DNA of 64,000 nucleotides from Rhodococcus sp. KRD162 (GCF_017168335.1 NZ_JABFAU010000013.1:238844-302843); one strand, 5' to 3'; counted from the stretch's first letter, positions 53,581-62,900 are shown. A program made the numbers and translations. The notes: generated from the sequence alone by a model not told the origin.

Positions 53581-54245
53581 TCTGCAGCTCCGGTCAGTCC
53601 CAAGCGGCGCGCCAACAGCGCCGAACCGGTCGCGATCGCCAGTACCGCGATCAGAGCGATGGCGAACGGCCACGACAGCGGAGAGGTCCCGTAGGCACCG
53701 AGCGCGGTGTAGGCGACCGTCGCGGGCACGATCCCGATCATTGTTCCCACCACGTAGTCACGTTGTCCCACGGCACTGACTCCGGCCGCGTAGTTGACCA
53801 GCGAGAACGGCAGCGGCACCAGACGCACGAGCAGCACCGAGAGCAACCCCCGTCGTCCGAGCATGGTGTCGAGCCTGCGCAGCTTGTCCCATTCGGTGCG
53901 GGCTACTTGTCCGCGTCCCAACGCTCGCGCTCCCCAATACCCGAGATAGGCCCCCATCGTTGCGGCGAACACCACGACGGTTGCCCCCACCGCCAGCCCG
54001 AACAGCAACCCCGACGCGATGGTCAACGTACTGGCGGGGAACGGCGTGGCCGACAGGACGGCATAGAGCACCACGAACAATGCGATGCCCCAGGGACCGG
54101 CCGAGGACACTCGATCGCGGATGAACGACGGATCGGGTAAATCGACGGTGCCGACCACGATCACCACGGTGATGACAACCGCGGCAGCCCCGAGCAGTTT
54201 CAAAGTGGTGCCGCGACGACTACGCGTCGGGCGGTCCTGCGTCAC
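53577..54245 (-). CDS. TVP38/TMEM64-family (DedA-like) membrane protein
   Basis: 222 aa with about five hydrophobic segments. The family core is LSATPFPASTLTIASGLLFG (about residues 62-81), GAYLGYWGARALGRG and LVRLVPLPFSLVNYAAGVSA. The DedA/VTT superfamily is linked to lipid scrambling and membrane homeostasis, which fits its coupling with a phospholipid-type transferase downstream. The start is GTG. Confidence 0.9.
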   Translation of the reverse strand: MTQDRPTRSRRGTTLKLLGAAAVVITVVIVVGTVDLPDPSFIRDRVSSAGPWGIALFVVLYAVLSATPFPASTLTIASGLLFGLAVGATVVVFAATMGAYLGYWGARALGRGQVARTEWDKLRRLDTMLGRRGLLSVLLVRLVPLPFSLVNYAAGVSAVGQRDYVVGTMIGIVPATVAYTALGAYGTSPLSWPFAIALIAVLAIATGSALLARRLGLTGAAE

Positions 54246-54387
54246 GGTGTGCCTCTCGTCCGACGGTCACGGTCCATTGTGCACACCGCCGTTGTGCCCG
54301 CGTGTTCAGCGGTTGTCGCATTCGACCGATTACGGTGGTGAGGGCAGCGTCGACGACGGCTGCCTCGGTCGATCTGGAGGGCACACG

Positions 54388-55623
54388 GTGATTCGCTCAG
54401 TACGGCGTGCAGTGGCGATTGCAGCGAGCGCAGGGTTGTTTCTCACCGCGTGCGCGGCACCATCATCGGAGGCTCCGCGCGCCGAGGACCTGTCCTGGAG
54501 CGAGATCCAGGAGCAGGCGCAGGGGCAGACGGTCTCGCTGTGGATGTACGGCGGCGACGAGCAGGGCAACGCCTACGTCGACGATGTGCTCGCCCCCGCG
54601 GCCGCGGCGGAGGGGGTCACGCTGCGCCGGGTGCCGGTGGAGTCGACCACCGATGCCGTCAATCGCATCCTGTCCGAGCGGCAGGCCGGTGTCACCGACG
54701 GCGACGTGGACTTGGTGTGGGTCAACGGCGCGAACTTCGGCACCGGCAAGCAGGCCGGCGCGTGGCTGTGCGGATGGACCCAGAAGCTGCCGAACATGCA
54801 GTGGACCGACCCGGCAGATCCCCTGCTGAGCAACGACTTCGGTACCCCGGTCGACAATTGCGAATCGCCGTGGCACAAGGCGCAGTTCACGTTGGTCTAC
54901 AACGCGGCCGCCATCGCTGATCCGCCGAGAACATTCGACGGCGTGCTCGAGTGGGCGCAAGCCAACCCCGGCCGCTTCACCTACCCCGCGCCCCCGGACT
55001 TCACCGGATCGGTGTTCGTGCGTGAGGCGCTGGTGAGCGTATCTGGCGGTGTCGACCAGGTGCCCGCACAGTTCGATCAGCAGTCCTACGATCGACTCGC
55101 CCCGGCCCTGTTCGAGCGGCTGAACACGCTCGCGCCGTCACTGTGGCGCGAAGGTACGACGTATCCGCAGTCCTCCTCCGAGCTCGACGACCTCTACGCA
55201 GGCGGCCAGATCGACATGACCATGACCTACGGGCCCGCCACCCTCACCCAACTCGTCGCCGATGGCACCTACCCGCCGGAGACCCGCGTCCTGACTGTCG
55301 ACGAGGGAACCGTCGGGAATGCGAGTTTCCTCGCCATACCGTCGACCTCGGGGAAGTCCGCAGCGGCGCAGGTGGTGGCCAACCTCGCTCTCTCGCCCGA
55401 GCAGCAACTCGCCAAATCGGAGCCCGCCGTGTGGGGCCAGTTCACCGCCTTGGACATCGCGCGTCTGACGCCGGAGGATCGGGCGAAGTTCGAGCAACTT
55501 CCGTCCTCGCCGGTCGTCCCGTCATACGAGGTGATCTCCGCGAACGCCCATCCCGAACTGTCCGCGGAATGGGTCACCCCGCTCGATGAGGGTTGGCGTC
55601 GAAGCGTGCTCGCCGGGCAGTGA
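54388..55623 (+). CDS. ABC transporter substrate-binding lipoprotein (YnjB-like)
   Basis: 411-aa exported binding protein. A lipoprotein signal ends in the lipobox LTAC (Cys at about residue 21), and the mature part has the YnjB pattern: WSEIQEQAQGQTVSLWMYGG, then VWVNGANFGTGKQAGAWLCG. It is the first gene of a four-gene operon; GTG 54388 has GGAGGG upstream. The stop overlaps the first permease start by 4 bp. The substrate of YnjBCD-type systems is not established. Confidence 0.88.
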   Translation: MIRSVRRAVAIAASAGLFLTACAAPSSEAPRAEDLSWSEIQEQAQGQTVSLWMYGGDEQGNAYVDDVLAPAAAAEGVTLRRVPVESTTDAVNRILSERQAGVTDGDVDLVWVNGANFGTGKQAGAWLCGWTQKLPNMQWTDPADPLLSNDFGTPVDNCESPWHKAQFTLVYNAAAIADPPRTFDGVLEWAQANPGRFTYPAPPDFTGSVFVREALVSVSGGVDQVPAQFDQQSYDRLAPALFERLNTLAPSLWREGTTYPQSSSELDDLYAGGQIDMTMTYGPATLTQLVADGTYPPETRVLTVDEGTVGNASFLAIPSTSGKSAAAQVVANLALSPEQQLAKSEPAVWGQFTALDIARLTPEDRAKFEQLPSSPVVPSYEVISANAHPELSAEWVTPLDEGWRRSVLAGQ

Positions 55624-56459
55624 ACTCGGCCGGGACGAATTTTCGAGGCACCGCGGCGGTGCTACCCGCCGTCGTGCTGGTTGTGCTCGTCGTCGGCGGC
55701 GGCCTGGGAACCGTCGTACTTCAGAGCCTGGGTTTGATGCCGCTGGTCGGAACTCCCGAGCTGTCCGCCGACGCCTACTCCGCGTTGGGGGGCGACCTGT
55801 GGCGATCGGTGGCGCTGACGCTGTCCATCGCGGCTGTCTCGACGGCGTTGGCCACGGTGATCGGGCTCGTGGTGGCCCTGACCGCACTGTCCGGTCGGCG
55901 CACGGCACTGGTGGCCGCCGGGTTGACCATCACGGTCCCGCACCTGATCGGTGCGGCGGCGATGGCGTTGCTGTTGGCGGATTCGGGGATGTTGCCCCGC
56001 CTGCTCGGCATGACCGACGGCGGTTGGCCAGCGCTGGTCGGTGGGCGGTGGTGGATTGCCGTTGTTGCCGAATACTCGTGGAAGGAATCGGCATTCGTGG
56101 CCGTCGTCGTGGCAGGAACACTGGCCACCCGAGTCGCAGCATTCGACGAGACGGCCGCCACCCTCGGGGCGGGCCGGTGGATGCGGCTGCGACTGGTCAC
56201 GCTGCCACTGACTCGGCCTGCGCTGATCGCCTCGGCGGCCATCGCGTTCGCGTACACCGTCGGATCCTACGAGGTGGCCCGCATTCTGGGCCGACCGTAT
56301 CCGGAGCCGTTGTCGGTCATGGCGATTCGCCTCTTCACCTCGATCGATCGCGAAACGCGCCCACAAGCAGCCGCGGCCGCAACGGTCGCCACCGCGCTGA
56401 CGGTCGTCGTGACTGCAGTGGCCCTGCACTATCTGCGCCGATCGGCAGTGTGGAAATGA
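55620..56459 (+). CDS. ABC transporter permease (YnjC N-terminal-half-like)
   Basis: 279 aa with six hydrophobic segments of a binding-protein-dependent permease. The EAA loop is seen as AAFDETAATLGAGRWMRLRL (about residues 177-196). The GTG start overlaps the previous stop (GTGA); its own stop overlaps the next ATG. In E. coli YnjC two permease halves are fused; here each half is a separate gene. Confidence 0.9.
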   Translation: MNSAGTNFRGTAAVLPAVVLVVLVVGGGLGTVVLQSLGLMPLVGTPELSADAYSALGGDLWRSVALTLSIAAVSTALATVIGLVVALTALSGRRTALVAAGLTITVPHLIGAAAMALLLADSGMLPRLLGMTDGGWPALVGGRWWIAVVAEYSWKESAFVAVVVAGTLATRVAAFDETAATLGAGRWMRLRLVTLPLTRPALIASAAIAFAYTVGSYEVARILGRPYPEPLSVMAIRLFTSIDRETRPQAAAAATVATALTVVVTAVALHYLRRSAVWK

Positions 56460-57244
56460 ACAAGGTGGAGGTGAACCGGGTACTTCCGGCCGTCGGCAGG
56501 TCCATTCTGGTCCTGTGGTTCCTGTTGCCCCTGGTTCCGATTGCATTGTGGGCCATCAGCAATCGCTGGTCGTTTCCCGACTCGTTTCCCCGGACATGGG
56601 GTTTCGACGGATTCCGCAGCGCCCTCGACGCCGGTGGCGTCGACGCGTTCATCCGGTCGACCCTGCTCGCCCTCGCCGTCGCTGCCATCGCGACGCCGCT
56701 GGGCGCGTTGGCTGCTCACGCCCTCGTGCGCGGTGCTGTCCGCTTCCCCACCGTCGTAACCGGGATCCTTCTCGCGCCGCTGGCGCTGCCTCCGTTCGCC
56801 GTGGCGCTCGGACTCGATGTCCTGGTACTGCGATCGCACGTTCCGAGCACGGTGGCGGTCATCGCACTGCTGACCGTCGCAGCTGTTCCGTACACGACGT
56901 ATCTGATGCGAGTGGCGTTCGGCGCGTACGACATCGGCTACGAGGAGGAGGCGCGCACCCTCGGTGCCTCGCCCGCGCTCATCCTGCGGCGAATTCGCAT
57001 TCCACTGCTGGCTCCGGCGTTGGCGGGAGCGGCACTGCTCGCGTTCCTCGTGGCGTGGAGCGATTACGTGATCACGTTGCTGATAGGAGGAGGCAGACTG
57101 GTCACCGTGCCCATTCTCGTCGCCTCCTTCGCTGCGGGAACCGGAAACGATTCGGTGGTGGCTGCGCTGTCGGTGGCGGCCGTGGTGCCGCCGTTGGTGT
57201 TGGTGGTCATGCTCGCTCGGCTGCGTCGTGGTGCCGGCCGATGA
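56456..57244 (+). CDS. ABC transporter permease (YnjC C-terminal-half-like)
   Basis: 262 aa with six hydrophobic segments. The EAA loop is DIGYEEEARTLGASPALILR then RIRIPLLAPALAG (about residues 159-190). ATGA overlaps couple it to both neighbours. It would form the membrane pore with the upstream permease. Confidence 0.9.
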   Translation: MNKVEVNRVLPAVGRSILVLWFLLPLVPIALWAISNRWSFPDSFPRTWGFDGFRSALDAGGVDAFIRSTLLALAVAAIATPLGALAAHALVRGAVRFPTVVTGILLAPLALPPFAVALGLDVLVLRSHVPSTVAVIALLTVAAVPYTTYLMRVAFGAYDIGYEEEARTLGASPALILRRIRIPLLAPALAGAALLAFLVAWSDYVITLLIGGGRLVTVPILVASFAAGTGNDSVVAALSVAAVVPPLVLVVMLARLRRGAGR

Positions 57245-58272
57245 GCGTGGAGCTGTCCGTCCACGGACTCACGAAAGTGCACGCCGGTCAATCGGTTGCG
57301 GCTCTGGACGCAGTGGACCTCACCGTCCCACCGGGTTCGTGTACGGCAATTCTCGGGCCATCGGGATCGGGCAAGAGCACCGCACTACGGCTCATTGCCG
57401 GACTGGATTCCCCGAGTGCGGGCACCGTGCGGATCGACGGCCGTGAGATCAACGACGTTGCGGCCGAGAACCGCGGGGTGGGGATGGTCTTCCAGCGCCC
57501 GATGTTGTTCCCGCACATGTCGGTACTGGACAACATCGGCTTCGCCTACCGCGCTGCTGGGGACAGTCGAAAGCGGTCCCGCGAACGTGCCAGGGAGTAT
57601 CTCGACCTCGTCCATCTCGGTGATATCGGGAGCCGAGCGGTGTCCGAGGTATCGGGCGGTCAGGCCCAGCGGGTCGCGTTGGCGCGTTCCCTTGCCGGCT
57701 CCCCGAAAGTATTGTTGTTGGACGAGCCCTTCAGTGCACTGGACCCGGTGTTGCGCTCCGAGATGCACGATCTCGTCCTCGAATTGCGTGCGACTCTCGA
57801 TCAGACTCTGCTGCTCGTCACCCACGATCAGCAGGAAGCTGCTGTGCTGGCCGATTCGGTGGCAGTGCTCATCGACGGCCGATTGGAGCATCACTCCGCT
57901 ATCGGAGTGGCCTACACCCGTCCGAGCACGCTGGCGGTTTCGCGTCTGATGGGCGGAATGAACGAAATCGAGGGCAGGTGGGACGGAGTTGGGATACATC
58001 GCTCCGAGCTCGGGGAGATGGAGGTCGAGGGAGTGTCTCTGCCCGCCGGGCCTGCGGTGCTGCTACTACGCCATGAGCTGATCACATTGAACGACAATGG
58101 GATTCGCGGAGTTGTCTCGGATCTACGGCCCACCGGATTTCGAAGTGTCGCCGAGGTGACGGTGGGCTCGCTGGCGGTGAAGGTGGAGTTGGCGGCAGGA
58201 TCTGTGGTGCGGATGGGCGATGCCGTCGGGTTGGACATTCCGGGTGGGGCGCGCTCTGTCGTCACGGGTTGA
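57241..58272 (+). CDS. ABC transporter ATP-binding protein (YnjD-like)
   Basis: 343 aa. Walker A GPSGSGKST (about residues 39-47), Q-loop VFQRPMLFPHM, signature VSGGQAQRVALARSLAG (about 137-153), Walker B VLLLDEPFSALD and the H-loop THD are all present. The C-terminal 110 residues form a TOBE-like regulatory domain (VVSDLRPTGFRSVAEVTVGS), as in sulfate/molybdate/iron-type importers. It is the last gene of the operon, overlapping the permease by 4 bp. Confidence 0.94.
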   Translation: MSVELSVHGLTKVHAGQSVAALDAVDLTVPPGSCTAILGPSGSGKSTALRLIAGLDSPSAGTVRIDGREINDVAAENRGVGMVFQRPMLFPHMSVLDNIGFAYRAAGDSRKRSRERAREYLDLVHLGDIGSRAVSEVSGGQAQRVALARSLAGSPKVLLLDEPFSALDPVLRSEMHDLVLELRATLDQTLLLVTHDQQEAAVLADSVAVLIDGRLEHHSAIGVAYTRPSTLAVSRLMGGMNEIEGRWDGVGIHRSELGEMEVEGVSLPAGPAVLLLRHELITLNDNGIRGVVSDLRPTGFRSVAEVTVGSLAVKVELAAGSVVRMGDAVGLDIPGGARSVVTG

Positions 58273-58286
58273 GACCGCAGGCGTGA

Positions 58287-58568
58287 GCTACGAACCCAGG
58301 AGCGCACAACCAGGCGCGCGCCGTCGGCGGAGAATGCCGCGCCTGTGAACGCGGTCGACCCTGGTATTGCTTCGACACCCACAACGCCTCACAGAAAATG
58401 GCCCTCTCCGACGGCACCGAACTCACCTGGGCCCAAGAACCCCGAGCCACCACCACCGGGACCGAGTCACCCCACCTCGCGGACCGGATCGCCCGCGGAC
58501 AACAGACGTCACGGGCAGGCCCTCGGGAGCAGGGGCTTTTCGAGTTTCCCGAAATAGTGGCAAAGTAG
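58287..58568 (+). pseudogene. Possible remnant of a gene (C-terminal fragment)
   Basis: An open stretch of 93 codons with no upstream start codon reads [20 protein letters not shown], then [20 protein letters not shown] and [11 protein letters not shown] before TAG. Its composition is natural and it has a Cys-x2-Cys pair, so it may be the tail of a deleted gene. I do not recognise the family. It lies in the 368-bp gap between the ABC operon and a GntR gene; the rest of that gap holds nothing clear. Confidence 0.35.
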
Positions 58569-58640
58569 TGCAGTCTGAACAACGTGGTTCCGGTAGCTCG
58601 GGTGAGCTGCTGTCACATCGGTGGAGAGGCGGTTTCGGCG

Positions 58641-59336
58641 ATGGTCACCCCAACGAGTGTCTTTTCCAGCAAGGGCGAGGTTGCCTACGTCGAGTTGCGC
58701 AGGTCGATTCTGCTGGGAACCCTCGATGCGGGGTCGAAGCTGGCTCAGTACGAGCTTGCCGACCGGTTGAACATGAGCATCACCCCGATTCGCGAAGCCG
58801 TGCGCAGACTCAGCAGTGAGGGACTGATCGAGCTCGACAACCACAAGAACGTACGGATCGCCCCGATGAGCACGAGTGAGGCGCGTCAGCTCTTCGAGGT
58901 CCGCCTGTCGTTGGATCCGACTGCTGTCGAGTTGGCCGCAGCACGGCGTACCGACCAAGACGTGGCGAACATGCGAGCGGCCGCAGAGCGCCTTCTGCCG
59001 GTGACCCAGACGTGGGGTGAGGACGAGTTGGTGGCCCACCGAAACTTCCACCGTGCGCTGTACGTCGCATCGCACAACGATGTGCTGATCCGCATGCTGG
59101 ATGATCTGTGGGACAAATCGGACCGATACAGACGCATCGGCCTGGAGCTGCCATCCGGCGCGCAACCACGCTCCATCGACCACGAGGAGCATTTCCGGAT
59201 GCTCGAACTTGTTGTGGCGCAGGATGCCCGCGCGGCGGGAGCGTTGACTCGCCGGCACATCGTCGAGAGCTTCACTTCCGCAGCAATCGCTGCGTTGGAG
59301 GACCGCGAACGTAAGGGGCGACAGCATTCGGCCTGA
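58641..59336 (+). CDS. GntR-family (FadR-type, FCD domain) regulator
   Basis: 231 aa. The winged helix lies at about residues 12-78 (YVELRRSILLGTLDAGSKLA, then LADRLNMSITPIREAVRRLS). The FCD domain has the metal-binding His/Asp set in VAHRNFHRALYVASHND. It precedes a 2-hydroxyacid dehydrogenase and an SLC13 transporter on the same strand, so it is likely to control uptake and use of an organic acid. The ATG at 58641 follows GGAGAGG by 11 nt. Confidence 0.9.
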   Translation: MVTPTSVFSSKGEVAYVELRRSILLGTLDAGSKLAQYELADRLNMSITPIREAVRRLSSEGLIELDNHKNVRIAPMSTSEARQLFEVRLSLDPTAVELAAARRTDQDVANMRAAAERLLPVTQTWGEDELVAHRNFHRALYVASHNDVLIRMLDDLWDKSDRYRRIGLELPSGAQPRSIDHEEHFRMLELVVAQDARAAGALTRRHIVESFTSAAIAALEDRERKGRQHSA

Positions 59337-59564
59337 AAAAGGTGCACATCCTCCTGCGTGAGGACGTGGATCGCGGTGGACGGGAACGATCGTGTCGGCC
59401 TCACCGAAACACCAGGTATCGGTTTCGAGGACACGGCCCGCGTTCTGCGATTTCTTCCCGAACTGCACTGATCCTTCCCGGCGTCCCGGGGACCGATGGT
59501 GATTCACTGTAGGTTCGACAACGAAACACCTCCCATCAGATCAGTCGAAGGAGGAACCGCGAGA

Positions 59565-60509
59565 GTGGGAACGATCCTCATCACCACCGACTACCTCGAG
59601 CCCGGCGACCAGGTGGACGATCTGCTCCGTGCCGCCGGTCATCACACCGTGCACAGCCCGGCCACCGGTCGACGCCCCGAGGGCGAGATGGCCGACCTGC
59701 TGCGCTCGGCAGATGGGGCGCTGATCGCAGGCGAACCCGTTACGGCGCAGATGCTCGACACCGCTCGAGCGCTCCGCGTGATCGCGCGCAGCGGCGTCGG
59801 GTACGACTCGGTCGACGTCGATGCCGCCACCGCTAGAGGCATCGTCGTATGCAACACTCCCGGTGCGAACAAGAATGCGGTCGCAGAAATGACGATGACG
59901 CTCTTACTCATGTGCGCCAAGCGAATCGGAGAGACCCTCGATGGCGTCCGGAAGGGCACCTGGCCTCGACACGACACCCGTGAACTTCGCGGTGCCACCC
60001 TGGGAATCATCGGATTCGGGGCGAGCGGGCAAGCGGTAGCGCAGCTGGGGGCGGCGTTCGGCATGTCCGTTCTCGTGTCGACCGGGCACCCGACGTCCGG
60101 CTCGGGCGTCGACTACGTCGATCGAAACGACCTACTCGCCCGGTCCGACTTCGTGACCCTGCACGCACGCGCGCAGTCCGACGGCTCGCCGATCATCGAC
60201 GGGCCAGCCCTCGCTGCGATGAAATCCTCTGCATATCTTGTCAACACGGCCCGCGGCTCGCTGGTCGACGAACTCGCACTCATCGATGCGCTACGAGGCG
60301 GCCGGATCGCCGGAGCCGGGTTGGATGTGTTCGCACGCGAACCCGTCGCGGTCGACAATCCGCTCCTGAGCATGTCCAATGTCGTCACGCTGTCCCATCT
60401 CGCGGGACAGACCCGAGAAGCTCGGGCCGAGGCCAGTGTCGCCGCCGCTCGCGACATCGTGGCGGTGCTGGAGGGCCGTCACCCGCTTGGCGCGGTCAAC
60501 GCACCGTAG
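59565..60509 (+). CDS. D-isomer-specific 2-hydroxyacid dehydrogenase
   Basis: 314 aa. The NAD-binding motif LGIIGFGASGQAVAQLGAAF lies at about residues 143-162; the catalytic Arg is in VNTARGSLVDELALIDALRG, Glu in DVFAREPVAVDNPLL and His in VVTLSHLAGQTREA. The GTG at 59565 is set by AAGGAGG 10 nt upstream; an ATG further upstream lacks a ribosome site. It probably reduces or oxidises a 2-keto/2-hydroxy acid; resemblance to phosphoglycerate dehydrogenase is only at the family level. A terminator hairpin follows. Confidence 0.9.
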   Translation: MGTILITTDYLEPGDQVDDLLRAAGHHTVHSPATGRRPEGEMADLLRSADGALIAGEPVTAQMLDTARALRVIARSGVGYDSVDVDAATARGIVVCNTPGANKNAVAEMTMTLLLMCAKRIGETLDGVRKGTWPRHDTRELRGATLGIIGFGASGQAVAQLGAAFGMSVLVSTGHPTSGSGVDYVDRNDLLARSDFVTLHARAQSDGSPIIDGPALAAMKSSAYLVNTARGSLVDELALIDALRGGRIAGAGLDVFAREPVAVDNPLLSMSNVVTLSHLAGQTREARAEASVAAARDIVAVLEGRHPLGAVNAP

Positions 60510-60538
60510 TCGTACCGCCCGGTAATCCCCGCCGCATC

Positions 60539-60568
60539 GTCCCCGAGAGCATGCACGCTCTCGGGGAC
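60539..60568 (+). terminator. Terminator after the 2-hydroxyacid dehydrogenase
   Basis: Perfect 12-bp stem GTCCCCGAGAGC / GCTCTCGGGGAC with a 6-nt loop, 30 bp after the stop. Confidence 0.8.
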
Positions 60569-60815
60569 GACCTCTGTGCGGATAGCCGTTACCCAGGATG
60601 ACGGCAACACGGTGGATCGCACCGTTGCCGACTCGGCGCGGTGGTCGCAGCGGTCACAGCAGCGCTCCACTTGTGCCCCCCATCACCCATCTGTAGGGTT
60701 CAAATACCTTATAAGGCCGCGGTCAGACCCAAAGGAGGTAGACGAACACCGATGAGCTTCGTCTCGACCGTCACCATTCACAGCGAGTCACCGGTGAGCA
60801 ACCACACCCGGCGAC

Positions 60816-61091
60816 GTGCACACGACCGATCCCGAGTCCGCTGCGGCGATCATCACCGCAGCGGCCGTCTCCACAGCGGTCATCTACAGAATGGTCGACG
60901 GAAAACCGTTGGTGGGCTTCGCCTTACCCACGAACGAGCATCACGACACGACGGCGATATACCGAATCCGGCAATGCGTCGAAGGGACAGCACAACTGAC
61001 CCGCAGAGTATTTCGGCACTACATCGAGGAACCGTGTTCGACGTACCGCGCACCGTTCTTCGCTGATCTATGGCAACCACACAGAAGGTGA
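60816..61091 (+). CDS. Small hypothetical protein upstream of the SLC13 transporter (possibly frameshifted)
   Basis: 91 aa from GTG 60816: DPESAAAIITAAAVSTAVIY, then MVDGKPLVGFALPTN and RRVFRHYIEEPCSTYRAPFF. Composition is natural and the stop lies 3 bp before the transporter ATG, its last codons overlapping that gene's ribosome site. No ribosome site precedes the GTG. A strong AAAGGAGG instead precedes ATG 60752 in another frame, whose first codons read MSFVSTVTIHSESPVS before it turns Arg/His-rich. A single-base shift between would join them into one protein of about 112 aa. Family unknown. Confidence 0.4.
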   Translation: MHTTDPESAAAIITAAAVSTAVIYRMVDGKPLVGFALPTNEHHDTTAIYRIRQCVEGTAQLTRRVFRHYIEEPCSTYRAPFFADLWQPHRR

Positions 61092-61094
61092 GAC

Positions 61095-62783
61095 ATGTCG
61101 ACGTACGCTGCTAAACGAATCTGGGACGAACTGTGGGAGTCTCATAGGCAGATCAAGAGATTCGCGATGTCAACCATCGGACGGGGATCACCCTCTCCCT
61201 CTCCCGAACCTGTTGACGCACAATCGAAAAGAAGATCTTCGACATCGGTGCTGAGGCCCGATCAGAAGCCGGAGGACCGAGAGCCGAACAACGGTCCGCC
61301 CGGTGGCTACACCCCCGCCCGACTGGTCGGCCTGGCTCTGGGCCCGGTGTTGTTCGTATTGACACTGCTGTTCTTCGAGTCGGACGGGCTCTCTCCCGAA
61401 GGCGTCGCTGTCCTGGCATCCACCCTGTGGATCGCGACATGGTGGATAACCGAGGTCGTGCCCATCCCGGTCACCTCGCTACTGCCCATCGTATTGCTTC
61501 CGCTCACCGGTGCACTCGATGGAAGCACGGTCGTCTCGGCGTACGGCAACGACATCATCTTCCTGTTCCTGGGCGGCTTCTCGCTTGCCATCGCGATGGA
61601 GAAGTGGAACCTCCACAAACGCATCGCCTTGACCATCGTTTCGCTGATCGGCACCAGTCCACGACGAATCATCCTCGGGTTCATGGTGTCCACGGCGTTC
61701 CTGTCGATGTGGGTCTCCAATACCGCGGCAACGATGATGATGATTCCGGTCGGGCTCGCCGTCGCCTACCAGGCTTCGCAGGCCCTCAAGAACGGTGAAC
61801 ACCTCGAAGAAGTCCCCAAGTTCGAGAAATGCATCATCTTCTGCATCGGCTACGCCGCGACCATCGGCGGTCTCGGGACGCTCATCGGTACCCCGCCTTT
61901 GGCTGTACTCGCTGCGGTCTCGGGAGAACTCTTCGGTCAGACCATCTCCTTCGGACAGTGGATGCTCTTCGGCGTACCGATCGTCATCGTCCTCCTCGCT
62001 TTTGCCTGGTTCTACCTGACCTTCGTCAAGTTCCGCTTCGGCTTCTCGGAACTCCCGGGCGGAAAAGAAGTCATTCTCGACGAAAAGGCAGCACTCGGCC
62101 GACTCTCCCCCGAGGAAAAAGCTGTTCTGGCAGTTTTCGTCGGCACTGCGTTCATGTGGATATCTCGAGGGTTCTTGTGGGATGACCTCCTGCCGGGAAT
62201 CAGCGATGGGCTGATTGCCGTCGTAGCGGCAATCCTCCTGTTCACAATCCCGACTGCACGCGGCGATCAGTCCCGAATCCTGGAATGGGAAGATTCCAAG
62301 AAGATCCCGTGGGGAATTCTGCTGCTGTTCGGCGGAGGCCTGGCAATCGCTGCGGGGTTCGTCCAGACGGGCCTCTCGGAGTGGATCGGCGACCAACTCC
62401 TGGTACTCGAAGGTGCCAATATCGTTCTGACCGTGCTCGTTGCAGCAGCACTCGTACTCTTCCTGACCGAGATCACCTCGAACACCGCAACAGCGACCAT
62501 GATCCTTCCGGTGATGGCCGCATTCGGATTGGCGTTGGGGGTCCACCCCTACGCGTTGATGGTGCCGACCGCGATGGCAGCGAACTGCGCCTTCATGTTG
62601 CCTGTGGGCACACCGCCGAATGCGGTCATGTTCGGAACCGGAAAGATAGCCATCATGGACATGATCCGGATCGGTTTCTGGCTCAACCTCGTGGCCCTCT
62701 TCCTCATCGTGGCAGCGACATTCCTGTACCTGCCACATATTTGGGGAATCGACCTGTTCTTCGCGCCGGCCGGGTTTCAGTGA
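61095..62783 (+). CDS. SLC13/DASS-family anion transporter
   Basis: 562 aa with about 12 hydrophobic segments. Both substrate/sodium-binding Ser-Asn-Thr motifs are present: FLSMWVSNTAATMMMIPVGL (about residues 202-221) and LTEITSNTATATMILPVMAA (about 457-476). It imports dicarboxylates or similar anions with Na+ or protons. The first 70 residues are a hydrophilic extension; ATG 61167 is an alternative start. The ribosome site AGAAGGTGAG precedes the ATG. With the upstream GntR and 2-hydroxyacid dehydrogenase it forms an organic-acid uptake cluster. Confidence 0.93.
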   Translation: MSTYAAKRIWDELWESHRQIKRFAMSTIGRGSPSPSPEPVDAQSKRRSSTSVLRPDQKPEDREPNNGPPGGYTPARLVGLALGPVLFVLTLLFFESDGLSPEGVAVLASTLWIATWWITEVVPIPVTSLLPIVLLPLTGALDGSTVVSAYGNDIIFLFLGGFSLAIAMEKWNLHKRIALTIVSLIGTSPRRIILGFMVSTAFLSMWVSNTAATMMMIPVGLAVAYQASQALKNGEHLEEVPKFEKCIIFCIGYAATIGGLGTLIGTPPLAVLAAVSGELFGQTISFGQWMLFGVPIVIVLLAFAWFYLTFVKFRFGFSELPGGKEVILDEKAALGRLSPEEKAVLAVFVGTAFMWISRGFLWDDLLPGISDGLIAVVAAILLFTIPTARGDQSRILEWEDSKKIPWGILLLFGGGLAIAAGFVQTGLSEWIGDQLLVLEGANIVLTVLVAAALVLFLTEITSNTATATMILPVMAAFGLALGVHPYALMVPTAMAANCAFMLPVGTPPNAVMFGTGKIAIMDMIRIGFWLNLVALFLIVAATFLYLPHIWGIDLFFAPAGFQ

Positions 62784-62862
62784 TCGAACGAGTGAGTAGA
62801 TAGGCGAACCGGGGATCCCAGTTCGTCCACCGACGAGAAAGGCCGGGCGCTTCGCCTGGCAC

Positions 62863-62900
62863 AGGCCCGATGCCGAACAGCGAAATTCGGCATCGGGCCT
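62863..62900 (+). terminator. Terminator after the SLC13 transporter
   Basis: Perfect 15-bp stem AGGCCCGATGCCGAA / TTCGGCATCGGGCCT with an 8-nt loop, followed by TCTCGT. It lies 80 bp after the stop. Confidence 0.85.
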
